From Flavihumibacter rivuli (GTDB lineage Bacteria > Bacteroidota > Bacteroidia > Chitinophagales > Chitinophagaceae): a stretch of DNA of 64,000 bases. The stretch covers positions 1,392,001 to 1,456,000 of the forward strand of contig NZ_CP092334.1 in assembly GCF_018595685.2 (NCBI RefSeq), read 5' to 3'. Shown here in pieces: positions 44,046 to 52,853 of the stretch (its first letter is position 1; each line of letters starts with the position of its first letter). The notes under the pieces are model-generated. The model was not told the origin of the DNA, did not search any database, and saw nothing but the letters and a program-made list of their open reading frames with translations. Both the position numbers and the translations under genes were made by a program.

Positions 44046-45542
44046 ATGGGCACCTCTATCAAGCCGATTCTGGCAGTGCTATTGGTCAGCACGACACTTA
44101 TCTTCAGTTGCAACAAGGAAGACGATGAAAGGGAATTCCCCACTCCCCAAAACAAGGCCCCCATCGCTGATGCAGGCAAGGATACATCACTAGTGATGGG
44201 ACCGGTTGAAATCTTTATTAATTCCTCCAATGACCAATGCCAGTACCAACCCATGGTAGCCATACTGGATGGAAATGCTTCAAGTGATCCCGATGGCACA
44301 ATTCTTTCGTATGAATGGAACATTATTGCTAAACCCGACGGCAATAGTTACCCCTATATCGCGGAAATGAGAAAGAGTTACACTGAGGTCTATTTCAAAG
44401 ACCCCGGAGAATACACATTTATCCTGAAGGTAGTAGACAATTTCAATAGGATGGATATAGATACCGTGAAGGTAATGATAAACGCTACTGCACTTCCAAC
44501 AGACAGGCAATTATCCTTTTCAGAAAGGAATATATTTTTCCATAGGCTTGCATCTAACATGCAGCTTGTGCAGTATAACAATGAATTTTTTCTATTGGAT
44601 GAGATGTATGGAATTGATGGTGAATATGATTTTCCGGGAAGTATTACGAGGATCAATCCCCTTTCTGGAGATACGAATAGTATTGCCACTCCCGAACCCA
44701 GGTTCGGCATGAGCCTCAGCCAAACTGATGGTCAGTTGATCCTGGCCGGAGGCATCCTATCAAACAAAGCGGTAACCAATAGCATTAACATATATGACCT
44801 GAATAGCAAGACATGGAAAGAAAGCAAAATGGAAAGAAGGCAGTATGGGGCTACATCTTTTGCTGCAGCTAACCAGGTATTGGTTACAGGGGGAATGAGG
44901 GATGAATACTCATACGGTATTAAAACGGATACTGTAGAGATACTTGACCTCAAGACCATGAAATGGACCATAGCAAAAATGACCCAAAAAAGGTTTCGGC
45001 CAATAATCGTTCACGATGGCAGTAAGGTAATTATCCTTGGTGGAACCGATCAGGCCACCGAGGCTTCAAAAGCAACTGTTGACATTTATGATCTTGAAAA
45101 CCGGTCCTGGAGTCATGTTGATCTTAAAGGTGAGAAAGACTACCAATCAGCCGTGGCCATCCATGGAAAGCTTTACCTATCTGCCTATACTAAAACCTTT
45201 GATATGGAAGGCTACTATACTTCAAATTATTTTGTTGAAGTATTGGACCTGAATTCTCAGGATCTGAGAAGGCTTTGTATAGAAGTCCCTATCCTGCATC
45301 TCCAAAATTACCGGGATAAACTGCTGATGGTACCGTTTTCAACAACCGAGCGATTCCGTAACATGATACTCTTTGATCCTGCCAATGGTCATTGGAAACT
45401 CGGTAACAATAGCACGGATCTTGTTTATACCCTATTCAGTACGGGTGGCCCAAACAGTAAAATGTATGGGATTATTGAAGACAAGAGCAGGCAGTTTAAC
45501 TCCTGGTTGACCCCCTTTAAACTAGTGGAATACAGCTTTTAG
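44046..45542 (+). CDS. PKD/Kelch-repeat lipoprotein
   Basis: A 498-residue protein with a lipobox (LIFSC, Cys at residue ~19), so predicted to be a lipoprotein. After a short spacer a PKD-type beta domain occupies about residues 35-155: SDPDGTILSYEWNIIAK and ...DPGEYTFILKVVDN are hallmark. The remaining ~330 residues contain at least five Kelch-like blades (repeats such as LILAGGILSN, VLVTGGMRDE, VIILGGTDQ), which form a beta-propeller for protein or sugar binding. Enzymatic function is not supported; it is likely a surface binding protein. The ATG used is five bases after another out-of-frame ATG. Confidence 0.85.
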   Translation: MGTSIKPILAVLLVSTTLIFSCNKEDDEREFPTPQNKAPIADAGKDTSLVMGPVEIFINSSNDQCQYQPMVAILDGNASSDPDGTILSYEWNIIAKPDGNSYPYIAEMRKSYTEVYFKDPGEYTFILKVVDNFNRMDIDTVKVMINATALPTDRQLSFSERNIFFHRLASNMQLVQYNNEFFLLDEMYGIDGEYDFPGSITRINPLSGDTNSIATPEPRFGMSLSQTDGQLILAGGILSNKAVTNSINIYDLNSKTWKESKMERRQYGATSFAAANQVLVTGGMRDEYSYGIKTDTVEILDLKTMKWTIAKMTQKRFRPIIVHDGSKVIILGGTDQATEASKATVDIYDLENRSWSHVDLKGEKDYQSAVAIHGKLYLSAYTKTFDMEGYYTSNYFVEVLDLNSQDLRRLCIEVPILHLQNYRDKLLMVPFSTTERFRNMILFDPANGHWKLGNNSTDLVYTLFSTGGPNSKMYGIIEDKSRQFNSWLTPFKLVEYSF

Positions 45543-45584
45543 GCCAATGGGTCAACAGGGGCTGATATTCGACTCCCGATTGCT

Positions 45585-45592
45585 TACCTTTG
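45585..45592 (+). promoter_or_regulatory. Leaderless -7 box of the radical SAM gene
   Basis: TACCTTTG exactly fits TAnnTTTG and ends four bases before the ATG at 45597. Transcription would start at or near the A of ATG. Confidence 0.6.
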
Positions 45593-45596
45593 CAGG

Positions 45597-46892
45597 ATGA
45601 TCAAGCAATCTCCCTATATCCTGTATTCAGACGGGCAAGGAAATATTTTTGAGGATACCAGTTTATACACCCCTGGCCGTGCCGGCTGGGATGTGTACCC
45701 TATCGAAGTGGAGGACTGGATAGAATTGCCCAGTGGTGGCAACCTTTATGAACTTCCCGGAAGGAAAGGGATCGGGATTGATGTGGAAACCGGTGAAATG
45801 CGTTTGTGTGAAAAAGGCTGGGCAGTAGCGGCATTCATCCCGCCAGCCCATACAGGTTTATTCCTGGCAGCCTATGAGACCATGCCTGATGCTCCTACCC
45901 TTCCACTGTTTTGCTATACGGCTGTTGGCTGGCTCGATGGAAAATTCTATGTACCTGCTGTCAGGATCGAACAGGATATCCGCCAGGAATGTGAAGGCTA
46001 TGACGACAAAGTGATCCAAACCGGTGTTAAGCAATTCCTGCAGGCATTTCCCCATAACCGCCTGGTGAAGCACCTTGCGGACAATTGCTGCAATACCTAC
46101 CATTGCCCCGCGGCGCGCAATTACTTTATGGGAAGGTGGGAATGCCCTGTGCCTTCTTCCCCCGCCTGTAATGCCAATTGCGTGGGCTGTATATCCCTAC
46201 AGCCTGACGAGGAACCGATCGTTTCCACCCAGGACCGCCTGAACTTCAAACCCACTGCTGAGGAGATCGTGGAGTTCACTGTTCCACACCTGGAATCCGC
46301 TCCCTATCCGTTGATCAGCTTCGGCCAGGGTTGTGAGGGAGAACCCCTGCTGATGTGGGAAACCATCCGCGATGCCATTATCGAGATCCGCAAGCATACC
46401 CCCAAGGGAAGTATCAATATCAATACCAATGGCTCCAGGCCGGATGCCGTGAAAGCGCTCTGCGAAGCGGGACTCAACAGCATCAGGGTTAGCACCAACA
46501 GTGCCCGGAGGGAGGTTTACATGCCCTATTACCGCCCCAACAACTACGATTTCAATGACATCATCGAAAGCCTCAAGGTGATGCGCAGTTATGGTGGCTG
46601 GACCTCTATCAATTATTTTGTGTTCCCTGGGATGACCGATAGTGTAGAAGAGTATGAAGCACTGCGCAAACTAATCATTGACACCGACCTCTGCATGATC
46701 CAATGGCGCAATTTCAATATCGATCCGGACTGGTACCTGGGTAAGATCGGTGTTGCCGAAACCGGTGAATGCATGGGTGTGAAACAAATGATGGAACTGC
46801 TGAAGGAAGAATTCCCCAAGCTGAAATTCGGTTATTATAATCCACCGATAGAAAGGATCAAAGGCAACTACGAACTGGATTTCGCACATTAA
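45597..46892 (+). CDS. Radical SAM protein of unknown specificity
   Basis: A 431-residue radical SAM enzyme. The cluster-binding motif is CNANCVGC (Cys191, 195, 198; CX3CX2C), followed by the GE/GEGEP block (FGQGCEGEPLLMWETI) and the SAM-binding GSININTNGS region. The ~180-residue N-terminal extension has no family I recognise and carries additional cysteines (about 164, 165, 170 and 183) that might hold an auxiliary cluster. Product and substrate are not known. The ATG follows a perfect -7 box at four bases, implying a leaderless transcript. Its stop is 28 bases before the EamA gene, so they could form one unit. Confidence 0.82.
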   Translation: MIKQSPYILYSDGQGNIFEDTSLYTPGRAGWDVYPIEVEDWIELPSGGNLYELPGRKGIGIDVETGEMRLCEKGWAVAAFIPPAHTGLFLAAYETMPDAPTLPLFCYTAVGWLDGKFYVPAVRIEQDIRQECEGYDDKVIQTGVKQFLQAFPHNRLVKHLADNCCNTYHCPAARNYFMGRWECPVPSSPACNANCVGCISLQPDEEPIVSTQDRLNFKPTAEEIVEFTVPHLESAPYPLISFGQGCEGEPLLMWETIRDAIIEIRKHTPKGSININTNGSRPDAVKALCEAGLNSIRVSTNSARREVYMPYYRPNNYDFNDIIESLKVMRSYGGWTSINYFVFPGMTDSVEEYEALRKLIIDTDLCMIQWRNFNIDPDWYLGKIGVAETGECMGVKQMMELLKEEFPKLKFGYYNPPIERIKGNYELDFAH

Positions 46893-46920
46893 ACCAGGCT
46901 GGCAACAGCCATTCAGGGAT

Positions 46921-47841
46921 ATGTCCACCCAAACCAAGCAACATCTACTGGTTGGAGCCGGATTAGCGGTAATAGCTACCATTATCTGGAGCGGAAATTT
47001 CATTGTGGCAAGGGGGGTGATCCGGGATATCCCACCGATTGCCCTGGCCTTCTATCGCTGGCTGACTGCATCCATCCTGATGGTACCCATTGCATGGACT
47101 TCCTTCCGTCAGGATTGGCCGCTGGCTCGAAAGGAATGGAAATATTTCCTGCTGACAGCCCTTACAGGCGTTAGCCTTTTCAACACTTTTGTTTACATCG
47201 CCGGCCATTACTCACCGGCCATCAACATGGCGCTGATCGGGACCACTTCCTCCCCTATCATGGCCATCATCATGGCAAGGATTTTCCTTAAGGAAGCATT
47301 GACCTGGCAAAGGATACTGGGCTTATCCCTTTGCGTAATGGGAATACTCTACCTGTTAGCGCGCGGCAATTGGGAAAACCTGCTGGCCCTTCATTTTGGA
47401 AAAGGGGATGCATTGATCTTATTGGGAGCACTTGCCTTTTCTATTTACACCATCCTGGTAAGGAGAAAACCAGCTGCCATAAGCCCGGTCAGTTTCCTTT
47501 TTATCATCTTTTCTTTGGGGACCATCTTACTGCTTCCCGCCTATCTTTTAGAAACCAGGTCAGCCGCCCCCATTCAATGGAATGGCTACCTGTTGGGTGT
47601 AATCCTTTACCTGGGCCTGGGCGCTTCTGTAATTTCCTTTCTTTGCTGGAATGCCGCCATTGCCAGGCTGGGTGCCGCAAGAACAGCCTTGTTCGGCAAC
47701 CTGATACCGGTCTTCAGCGCTGTAGAAGCCCTGTGGTTACTTAAGGAGAAAATAACGTTCATGCATATCCTAAGTGGTGTCCTGGTCATGAGCGGACTCC
47801 TGATCGCCAACCTCCCTGCCCGGTCCAGGGCTTCTGGTTAG
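46921..47841 (+). CDS. EamA/DMT-family transporter
   Basis: A 306-residue, ten-helix drug/metabolite exporter with two EamA domains (residues ~12-140 and ~165-297). Typical patterns are ATIIWSGNFIVARGVI in the first helix, FNTFVYIAGHYSPAINMALIGTTSSPIMA, and ALFGNLIPVFSAVEALWLLKEKITF in the second. The family exports small metabolites (amino acids, nucleotides or others); substrate unknown. It follows the radical SAM gene by 28 bases and is probably cotranscribed, suggesting it may export that enzyme's product, which is inference. Confidence 0.85.
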   Translation: MSTQTKQHLLVGAGLAVIATIIWSGNFIVARGVIRDIPPIALAFYRWLTASILMVPIAWTSFRQDWPLARKEWKYFLLTALTGVSLFNTFVYIAGHYSPAINMALIGTTSSPIMAIIMARIFLKEALTWQRILGLSLCVMGILYLLARGNWENLLALHFGKGDALILLGALAFSIYTILVRRKPAAISPVSFLFIIFSLGTILLLPAYLLETRSAAPIQWNGYLLGVILYLGLGASVISFLCWNAAIARLGAARTALFGNLIPVFSAVEALWLLKEKITFMHILSGVLVMSGLLIANLPARSRASG

Positions 47842-47958
47842 ATGAGCCTATACCTGCTGCCATATTTAACATTTTCACCAAAGACTAATAAGGGCCTAAT
47901 TACCCCTTTCTATCCAAACAATTGTACATTTACATAGATCAATCCGGTATTGAACACT

Positions 47959-48837
47959 ATGACCAACGAATTCGAGGTAAAGAAGAATATCCAGGCCGGC
48001 GGGTATACCGCTGCAGTGGTGGCCACCCTATTGATCATTTTCTTCATGGTGAAATGGTCCCTGCCAACTGTCCCTGAGCCATTATTGGAAGATGGAATTG
48101 AAGTCAACCTGGGTAATAGCGACCAGGGCCTGGGCGATGACCAGCCCATGTCACCCGAAAGCCCCGCCCCTGCAGAACAGCCGCAATACACCCCGCCACA
48201 AACACAAGCCATAGCAGCAAATGATGCAAGGGATGTGGAGACCGATGATAGTGAAGAGGACGCACCCGTGGTAAAAAAGCCGGACCTGTCCAAACCCAAC
48301 GCCACCAGGATCCCGGAAAAGGAGGTGGCCAACAAACCCAAAACCACTTCCACCAATACACCGGTTACCAATCCAACACCTACCCCACCCAAGCCTAAAG
48401 CGGTGTTCAAGGGTGTTTCAGGTAATGGAACAGGGGGTAATGAGGCTGATTCCTACAAGAAGGGAGGCAACCAGGGTATTGCTGGAGGTTATGGCGACCA
48501 GGGAAAGCCTGGAGGCGACCCCAATTCCACCAACTATGAAGGCAATGGAGGATCAGGTAAGTCAGGGGTTTCTATCGCACGGGGGCTTACCGGAAGGAAA
48601 TTGGTAGGGCTGCCCAGTTTTGAAGATGACTTCAATGAAAATGCAAAAGTTGCAGTGGATATCCGGGTCGATGGAAATGGCAAAGTGATCTCTGCTGTAT
48701 ACCAACCCAGGGGATCTACCACTTCCAACTCCAATATGAAAGCCATTGCCATCCGGAAGGCAATGCAGGTAAAGTTCAATGCTACAGGCGAAGAACAGAT
48801 CGGCACCATCCTCTTCAACTTCAGGTTGAAAAACTAG
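47959..48837 (+). CDS. TonB-like energy transducer
   Basis: A 292-residue protein with one N-terminal transmembrane helix (residues ~16-36), a long Pro/Lys/Gly-rich periplasmic linker (~60-200) and a C-terminal TonB-type domain (AVDIRVDGNGKVISAVYQPRGSTTSN...FNFRLKN). It is expected to transmit proton-motive energy from an ExbB/ExbD pair, not seen here, to outer-membrane receptors. ATG at 47959 is used; a TTG three codons earlier is less likely. It precedes folC by 109 bases. Confidence 0.82.
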   Translation: MTNEFEVKKNIQAGGYTAAVVATLLIIFFMVKWSLPTVPEPLLEDGIEVNLGNSDQGLGDDQPMSPESPAPAEQPQYTPPQTQAIAANDARDVETDDSEEDAPVVKKPDLSKPNATRIPEKEVANKPKTTSTNTPVTNPTPTPPKPKAVFKGVSGNGTGGNEADSYKKGGNQGIAGGYGDQGKPGGDPNSTNYEGNGGSGKSGVSIARGLTGRKLVGLPSFEDDFNENAKVAVDIRVDGNGKVISAVYQPRGSTTSNSNMKAIAIRKAMQVKFNATGEEQIGTILFNFRLKN

Positions 48838-48934
48838 CCGCCTTTCTTGTCATCCATCACTTCAGCAATCAATGATTCAACCTTTGATTTCTTCCTGGGT
48901 ATTATACAAAGGAAAATCTTATGACCTCCTTTTG

Positions 48935-48942
48935 TAGCTTTG
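48935..48942 (+). promoter_or_regulatory. Leaderless -7 box of folC
   Basis: TAGCTTTG exactly fits TAnnTTTG and ends four bases before the ATG at 48947, the same geometry as at 45585. Confidence 0.6.
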
Positions 48943-48946
48943 TCCA

Positions 48947-50236
48947 ATGACCTACCAGGAGACGATCGATTATCTCTATAGCCAACTGCCCATGTTCAGC
49001 AAGCAGGGGGCATTGGCCATCAAGAAAGACCTGCACAATACCATTGCCCTTTGTGAGGCATTGGGCAATCCGCACCAACAGTTCAAGTCCATCCATATTG
49101 CCGGGACCAATGGCAAGGGTTCCAGCAGCCATATGCTGGCAGCGGTACTACAGTCTGCCGGGTATTCAACCGGTTTATACACTTCTCCTCACCTGCAGGA
49201 TTTCCGGGAACGAATCAAGATAAATGGGAGAATGGTGGAGGAATCTTTTGTAGTGGCATTCACCGAAAAAGTAAAACCCCTTATTGCCAGCATCCAGCCT
49301 TCCTTCTTCGAGATCACCGTCGCCATGGCCTTTTCCTGGTTTGCAGAAAATCGGGTAGATATAGCCGTTATTGAGACCGGACTGGGCGGAAGGCTCGACA
49401 GCACCAATATCATTAATCCTGAGCTTTCGCTGGTCACTAACATTGGCTGGGACCATATGAACCTATTGGGTAATACCCTGGACCAGATCGCCTTCGAAAA
49501 GGCCGGGATCATTAAGAAAGGCATCCCCGTTGTGATCAGCGAGGTCCTGCCGGAAACCCTGCCTGTTTTCAAAAAAGCGGCTCATGATCGGGAAGCCCCC
49601 CTTTACCTGGCCCAGGAAACACAACAGCTCCTTAATTGGGAATATCGTGACCATAAACTTTTCGTACAGGTAAGGTCGGGCCATCACCAGGATGCCCAGA
49701 CCTACCAGCTGGACCTGCCCGGAGCCTACCAGGCCAGGAATATCCGCGGGGTATTACAGGCCATCCATATACTGCAGGAAAAAGGCTGGAACATCCCGGA
49801 AAAAGCCATTCACCAGGGACTGGCTTCAGCAAGGAAGATAACCGGTTTACATGGTCGTTGGGAAGTGGTGGGGCATCATCCCACCATGGTTCTTGATGTA
49901 GGCCATAATGAAGATGGCGTCCGTGCTATCCTTAACCAGTTGGAACTTTGTACCTATACCCGGTTGCATATCGTAATCGGGATGGTGAAGGATAAGGAGA
50001 TTGATAAAGTATTGTCACTGCTACCCAAAAGGGCACATTATTATTTCACCCAGGCTTCCATTCCGAGGGCTTTACCCGCCAGTGACCTACAGGAGAAAGC
50101 CCGTTTGGCCGGTCTCGAAGGACAGGCCTACCCAAAGGTCATGGATGCAGTGAAGGCCGCAAGGGAAGCAGCTTCCGGCGAGGACATGATTTTGGTTTGT
50201 GGAAGTGTATTCGTAGTAGGGGAAGCAACGGTATAG
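48947..50236 (+). CDS. folC: Folylpolyglutamate synthase/dihydrofolate synthase FolC
   Basis: A 429-residue Mur-ligase-fold enzyme that adds glutamate to folates. Motifs are SIHIAGTNGKGSSSHMLAAVL (P-loop), TSPHLQDFRERI, FFEITVAMAFSWFA and DVGHNEDGV. The bifunctional activity is assumed from the length and from the family. Its ATG is directly preceded by a -7 box, so the transcript is likely leaderless. It ends 12 bases before the convergent Nudix gene. Confidence 0.93.
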   Translation: MTYQETIDYLYSQLPMFSKQGALAIKKDLHNTIALCEALGNPHQQFKSIHIAGTNGKGSSSHMLAAVLQSAGYSTGLYTSPHLQDFRERIKINGRMVEESFVVAFTEKVKPLIASIQPSFFEITVAMAFSWFAENRVDIAVIETGLGGRLDSTNIINPELSLVTNIGWDHMNLLGNTLDQIAFEKAGIIKKGIPVVISEVLPETLPVFKKAAHDREAPLYLAQETQQLLNWEYRDHKLFVQVRSGHHQDAQTYQLDLPGAYQARNIRGVLQAIHILQEKGWNIPEKAIHQGLASARKITGLHGRWEVVGHHPTMVLDVGHNEDGVRAILNQLELCTYTRLHIVIGMVKDKEIDKVLSLLPKRAHYYFTQASIPRALPASDLQEKARLAGLEGQAYPKVMDAVKAAREAASGEDMILVCGSVFVVGEATV

Positions 50237-50248
50237 CTTAAGCGAAGA

Positions 50249-50800
50249 TCAGCTTCTCCACTCCAGCATACCCATTTTCAATAAGGCATAGAACACACAA
50301 TTGGCATGAAGGGATTGCTTGATCTCGTTATTCACGAGCATTTCCTTTAACTCCTGGATCGAAATGGCCACGATCTCGATCTCTTCATTGTGATCCAGCG
50401 CCTGTTCCTGTGCCTTCACCCCTCCTTTTGCCAGGTAGAGTTCAGTATAGTTATTCAGGACGCCAGGATTGGCTGCTACCCTTCCCAGGTATTCAATCTC
50501 CTGGAAGGAATACCCGGTCTCTTCCAATAGTTCACGCTTCATACCAGTGGCAAAATCCTCCCCCGGATCAATAAACCCACCCGGGGTTTCCAGTATCACC
50601 TCCCCGATCGGGTGGCGGTACTGCTTTACCATCAATACCTTATTGTCCTCGGTCAAAGCCAGGGCGGTAGCCGATGTCGGCAGTTCTACCACGAAGTAGG
50701 GATCGATAATGGCCCCGTCTTCCCTCTGACACTTGTCCCTTCTCGCAGTAAAATAGATATGGTCGCTGATATAGGTTGATTCCAGGGTCTTCCAATGCAT
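50249..50800 (-). CDS. Nudix hydrolase (ADP-ribose pyrophosphatase-like)
   Basis: A 183-residue Nudix protein with the box GGFIDPGEDFATGMKRELLEETG (GX5EX7REUXEEXGU, written in pieces). The flanking pattern (VVELPTSATALALTEDNKVLMVKQYRHP) is that of ADP-sugar/ADP-ribose pyrophosphatases. ATG at 50800 (MHWKTLEST) is chosen; the frame also starts at a TTG four codons earlier. Single gene. Confidence 0.85.
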   Translation of the reverse strand: MHWKTLESTYISDHIYFTARRDKCQREDGAIIDPYFVVELPTSATALALTEDNKVLMVKQYRHPIGEVILETPGGFIDPGEDFATGMKRELLEETGYSFQEIEYLGRVAANPGVLNNYTELYLAKGGVKAQEQALDHNEEIEIVAISIQELKEMLVNNEIKQSLHANCVFYALLKMGMLEWRS

Positions 50801-50844
50801 GGATGGTAACAATTTCGTTTATGGATTATCGTTAGCAGGCCGTT

Positions 50845-51369
50845 TTACCAGTTCCTGTTTTCCCTGAGGGTGGTGATATGGGCCACATGGTGTTTGCCAT
50901 GCCATACATACATACCCAACAAGTCCCACAAGGTGATAGTAAGCTTACTGGCAGGATGGTAGATCGTCCTTTCCAGCCATTGTTCTTCGGTAAGGGCTTT
51001 CAGGGTATGGTAAAGGCGGTTGTGCATAGCATGCAGCAGGGTAAGGGACACATTGATGGGAACGACCTCCACATCAGGCAATTCAGCCCAGGCCTCCTCA
51101 TCATAGGGCTTGATGGTCGGGTTATCCTCTGTAAGCCCCAATTTAAACCTGGTATAGGCGTTCATATGGCTATCGGCAACATGGTGCACTACTTGTTTGA
51201 GTGTCCAGCCCCCTTCCCTATAGGGAGTATTGAGTTGTGCTTCATCAAGGTTAAGGATGGCATTCTCCAGCAATTGGGGCAGGAACTTGATATCGATCAG
51301 GCGCTCTTCCAGGAGGGTAGCTGAAAATGGCTGTGGCTCGTACTTTCCGATGGGATAACGGGGATCCAT
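50845..51369 (-). CDS. YfiT/DinB-family metal-dependent hydrolase
   Basis: A 174-residue four-helix protein of the DinB/YfiT superfamily. A typical start DPRYPIGKY leads to a helix bundle with the metal ligands in VVHHVADSHMNAY and WHGKHHVAHI (three His). YfiT relatives are metal-dependent hydrolases or bacillithiol/thiol transferases. Substrate unknown. Length and metal ligands are complete. It lies 44 bases upstream of the Nudix gene on the same strand, so weakly linked. Confidence 0.87.
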   Translation of the reverse strand: MDPRYPIGKYEPQPFSATLLEERLIDIKFLPQLLENAILNLDEAQLNTPYREGGWTLKQVVHHVADSHMNAYTRFKLGLTEDNPTIKPYDEEAWAELPDVEVVPINVSLTLLHAMHNRLYHTLKALTEEQWLERTIYHPASKLTITLWDLLGMYVWHGKHHVAHITTLRENRNW

Positions 51370-51485
51370 ATTATTGGTTAAATGAATGATTTATTAATAG
51401 TTTCTGTCATCCAAATGAAAGGATTTTATTTCATCAATCAGCACCAGGCCACCAATGATTGCGACTGGCCCTATCCTATACTATC

Positions 51486-52250
51486 CTATCCTTCCCTTAG
51501 CTCATGACCGGTCATTTCAATGAATACATCTTCCAGGTTGGCCTTCTTCACTGCAGTCTTCCGCTCAAAACCGGTAGCGATCAGGTCATCGATCAACTTA
51601 GCAGGGGAATCCACTGCTATGATCCTTCCGGAATCAATGATGGCCACACGGTCGCACAGGAACTCTGCCTCGTCCATATAATGGGTGGTGATGATGACCG
51701 TTGTCCCCTGCTTCCTGATATCGGCGATCAGTTCCCACAAATTCCTTCTGGCTTGCGGGTCCAGGCCGGTAGTAGGCTCATCAAGGAAAATGATCCTGGG
51801 GTGGTTGATCAGGGTAGTGGCAATGGAAAAACGTTGTTTCTGACCGCCACTCAGGTCCTTATACTTTGCCTTTGCCTTGTCCTGCAGGTTAACTTTTGCC
51901 AATAGATCCATTGGCTTTACCTCCCGGTTGTAGAGCCCGGCAAAGAGTTCTATCAATTCTGTAAGGTTCAGTCCGGGATAATAGCCTGCAGCCTGGAGCT
52001 GTACGCCAATGATCTTTTTAATGGCCTCAGGTGACTTGTCAAGGTCATGTCCATCCACCACTACCTTTCCGCCGGATTTTGTACGCAGGGTTTCGATGAT
52101 TTCAAGGGTGGTGGACTTGCCGGCTCCATTGGGTCCCAATAGCCCGAAGATCTCACCCTCCTTCACATCGAAGCTGATGCCTTTTACTGCTTCAAAATTG
52201 CCGTACTGCTTTCGCAGGTCAGTAACTGAAATGATGGTCCTGGATTCCAT
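51486..52250 (-). CDS. ABC transporter ATP-binding protein, without adjacent permease
   Basis: A 254-residue ATPase with Walker A GPNGAGKST (residues ~38-46), the Q-loop, the signature LSGGQKQR, Walker B IIFLDEPTTG and H-loop TTHYMDE. The sequence class is the CcmA/NatA-like exporter group (multidrug or heavy ion transporter type). No membrane-domain gene is adjacent, so the partner is elsewhere or the ATPase serves another system. The ATG at 52250 follows a 37-base gap from the CAP gene. Confidence 0.9.
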   Translation of the reverse strand: MESRTIISVTDLRKQYGNFEAVKGISFDVKEGEIFGLLGPNGAGKSTTLEIIETLRTKSGGKVVVDGHDLDKSPEAIKKIIGVQLQAAGYYPGLNLTELIELFAGLYNREVKPMDLLAKVNLQDKAKAKYKDLSGGQKQRFSIATTLINHPRIIFLDEPTTGLDPQARRNLWELIADIRKQGTTVIITTHYMDEAEFLCDRVAIIDSGRIIAVDSPAKLIDDLIATGFERKTAVKKANLEDVFIEMTGHELREG

Positions 52251-52287
52251 AGGCAGGCAAGTTACTGAATCATGGCCAACAGCAGGG

Positions 52288-52794
52288 TCATGGTTTCAAT
52301 GAAAAGATCATGGTATAGTAAATGATCCCCTTGCCATTCCTTGAAACCCCAATCCCTGCGAGGTTGAAATTGCCTTCAATATTGCGCTTATGGCCGGGGC
52401 TCTGCAGCCATTCCTGCACCACCTGCCTGGCGGAAAATTTTCCATACGCCACATTTTCGGCGGATTGTTTCAGGTAACCGATCCGCTTCTCTACCCTGGC
52501 GATCCTGCCGTCAAAACCATTGTGGCCAAAAGGGGTCTTGCCGCTGGCCATCCGTTGGCTATGTACCGCAGCTTCAGTATCCATCACACTATTGGACCTC
52601 AGGGTTGGTTTGCCTTTTGACCTGCGGTATCGGTTAACTTCCTCCAGGATATCTGTCTCCAGCGTCGAATAGGCAATGGAAGAGCCAGATGACTTTTTAA
52701 CCGGGCTGGAACCAGATTTGGCTGCCGGTTTGGTGGTACATGCCGCCAGGAAAATGAACAGGGAAAGAATAAGGATGCAATATTTACGGACCAT
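52288..52794 (-). CDS. CAP-domain lipoprotein
   Basis: A 168-residue protein with a lipobox (FLAAC, Cys at residue ~19) and a CAP/SCP domain (residues ~55-165) containing LEEVNRYRRSKGKPTLRSN, AAVHSQRMA, AENVAYG and QSPGHKRNIEGNF. CAP proteins are secreted, of unclear function. ATG at 52794 was chosen because the upstream alternative starts fall inside the fbp terminator. The transcript of the gene would start with the terminator's T-run just before the ATG. Confidence 0.83.
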   Translation of the reverse strand: MVRKYCILILSLFIFLAACTTKPAAKSGSSPVKKSSGSSIAYSTLETDILEEVNRYRRSKGKPTLRSNSVMDTEAAVHSQRMASGKTPFGHNGFDGRIARVEKRIGYLKQSAENVAYGKFSARQVVQEWLQSPGHKRNIEGNFNLAGIGVSRNGKGIIYYTMIFSLKP

Positions 52795-52826
52795 AAAAAA
52801 AGCCATAGGGTTATATTCCCTATGGC
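52795..52826 (-). terminator. Terminator of fbp, ending directly at the CAP gene start
   Basis: Stem GCCATAGGG (52802-52810) with CCCTATGGC (52818-52826) around a seven-base loop, followed on the minus strand by seven T and then the ATG of the CAP gene. It ends fbp transcription 28 bases after its stop. Confidence 0.8.
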
Positions 52827-52853
52827 CTTGCAATATCTATACCATAAAAGTTA

